Of a stretch of 5,595 nucleotides of DNA, positions 5,390 to 5,595 are shown one piece after another. Position 1 is the stretch's first letter; the number at the start of each line of letters is the position of its first letter. Source of the stretch: Dehalococcoidia bacterium (lineage in GTDB: Bacteria > Chloroflexota > Dehalococcoidia > GIF9 > AB-539-J10); contig JAUVYX010000073.1 of the NCBI GenBank assembly GCA_030602865.1, positions 1 to 5,595 of the forward strand, given 5' to 3'. Below the pieces are notes generated by a model. It made no database searches and was not told the DNA's origin. It saw only the letters and a program-made list of their open reading frames with translations. The position numbers were made by a program, and so were the translations under genes.

Positions 5390-5594
5390 AGGTTACAGTT
5401 TCCTTCAGAACTGGTATCCCCTTGTTTAAATCGACTCCATCTATAATGGGCAGTTGGTCACCATGCCTTATTTTAACTAGTAGCCAACCTTCTAGAACTG
5501 ACTTTAGCTCACTTTGACATTGATAAAGTGTTTCACCAAAAGCAATCACCCCTAAGCACTCAGAAATTTTGCCACAATAAGTTCCATCTTCAAG
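5382..5594 (-). CDS. hicB: HicB-family antitoxin, N-terminus cut by window end
   Basis: Translating the minus strand from the window edge gives 70 uninterrupted codons before the TAG at 5384-5382. The protein begins in mid-gene with LEDGTYCGKISECLGVIAFG, the family's first strand pair. The helix ETLYQCQSELKSVLEGWLL follows, then the conserved tail IRHGDQLPIIDGVDLNKGIPVL. This 'EdG.y.G.ip...gv.A.g.tl..c..eL..vleeW.l' pattern with 'lP.idGidLn' is the HicB subtype that usually partners HicA proteins of the MARW.PCKRR type, which is what follows. Probably about 15-20 residues and the promoter are missing to the right. It is partial only because of the window boundary, with no sign of decay. The frame is open and continues off the right edge. 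Confidence 0.85.
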   Translation of the reverse strand, partial: LEDGTYCGKISECLGVIAFGETLYQCQSELKSVLEGWLLVKIRHGDQLPIIDGVDLNKGIPVLKETVTYG

Positions 5595-5595
5595 C

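Overview
The window is bacterial, moderate in GC and densely coded. It looks like an accessory stretch of chromosome holding a small type IV pilus gene cluster between toxin-antitoxin (TA) modules and miniature inverted repeats. The style of the repeats, the fused PilM-PilN protein and the TA subtypes suggest an uncultured Chloroflexota member, perhaps of the class Dehalococcoidia. That placement is inference from memory of similar sequences, not a search result.

Layout. At the left edge (22-448, +) is a hicB-hicA pair. The next 350 bases (449-800) carry no credible gene. They hold two adjacent inverted-repeat elements (about 95 and 116 bp) and a good sigma70-type promoter. That promoter drives a RelB-like/RelE pair (810-1248, +). 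After a 230-base featureless gap with only a weak promoter candidate come three + strand genes in apparent operon order: a PilO-like protein (1480-2130), a PilM-PilN fusion (2123-3676) and a PilT-type retraction ATPase (3711-4799). A third inverted-repeat element (about 159 bp, 4885-5043) follows. The right edge carries a second, unrelated-looking hicB-hicA pair on the minus strand, with hicB cut off by the window end.

How the genes work together. In known type IV pili, cytoplasmic PilM binds the N-terminal tail of PilN, and PilN pairs with PilO at the membrane to form the alignment platform. PilT removes pilin subunits to retract the fibre. Here PilM and PilN are one polypeptide, PilO precedes it, and PilT is the only motor encoded. 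No pilin, PilB, PilC, PilQ or prepilin peptidase is visible, so these must lie elsewhere if the system works. The three TA modules are of two types (HicBA twice, RelBE once). Both HicBA pairs sit at the window edges and are transcribed inward, towards the pilus genes. The shared terminal hexamer of the three repeat elements suggests a common mobilising enzyme. I found no RNA gene, CRISPR array or full-length insertion sequence, and no clearly new defence or metabolic system. The most distinctive items are the PilMN fusion, its degenerate nucleotide-binding loops, and the repeat cluster abutting the relBE promoter.
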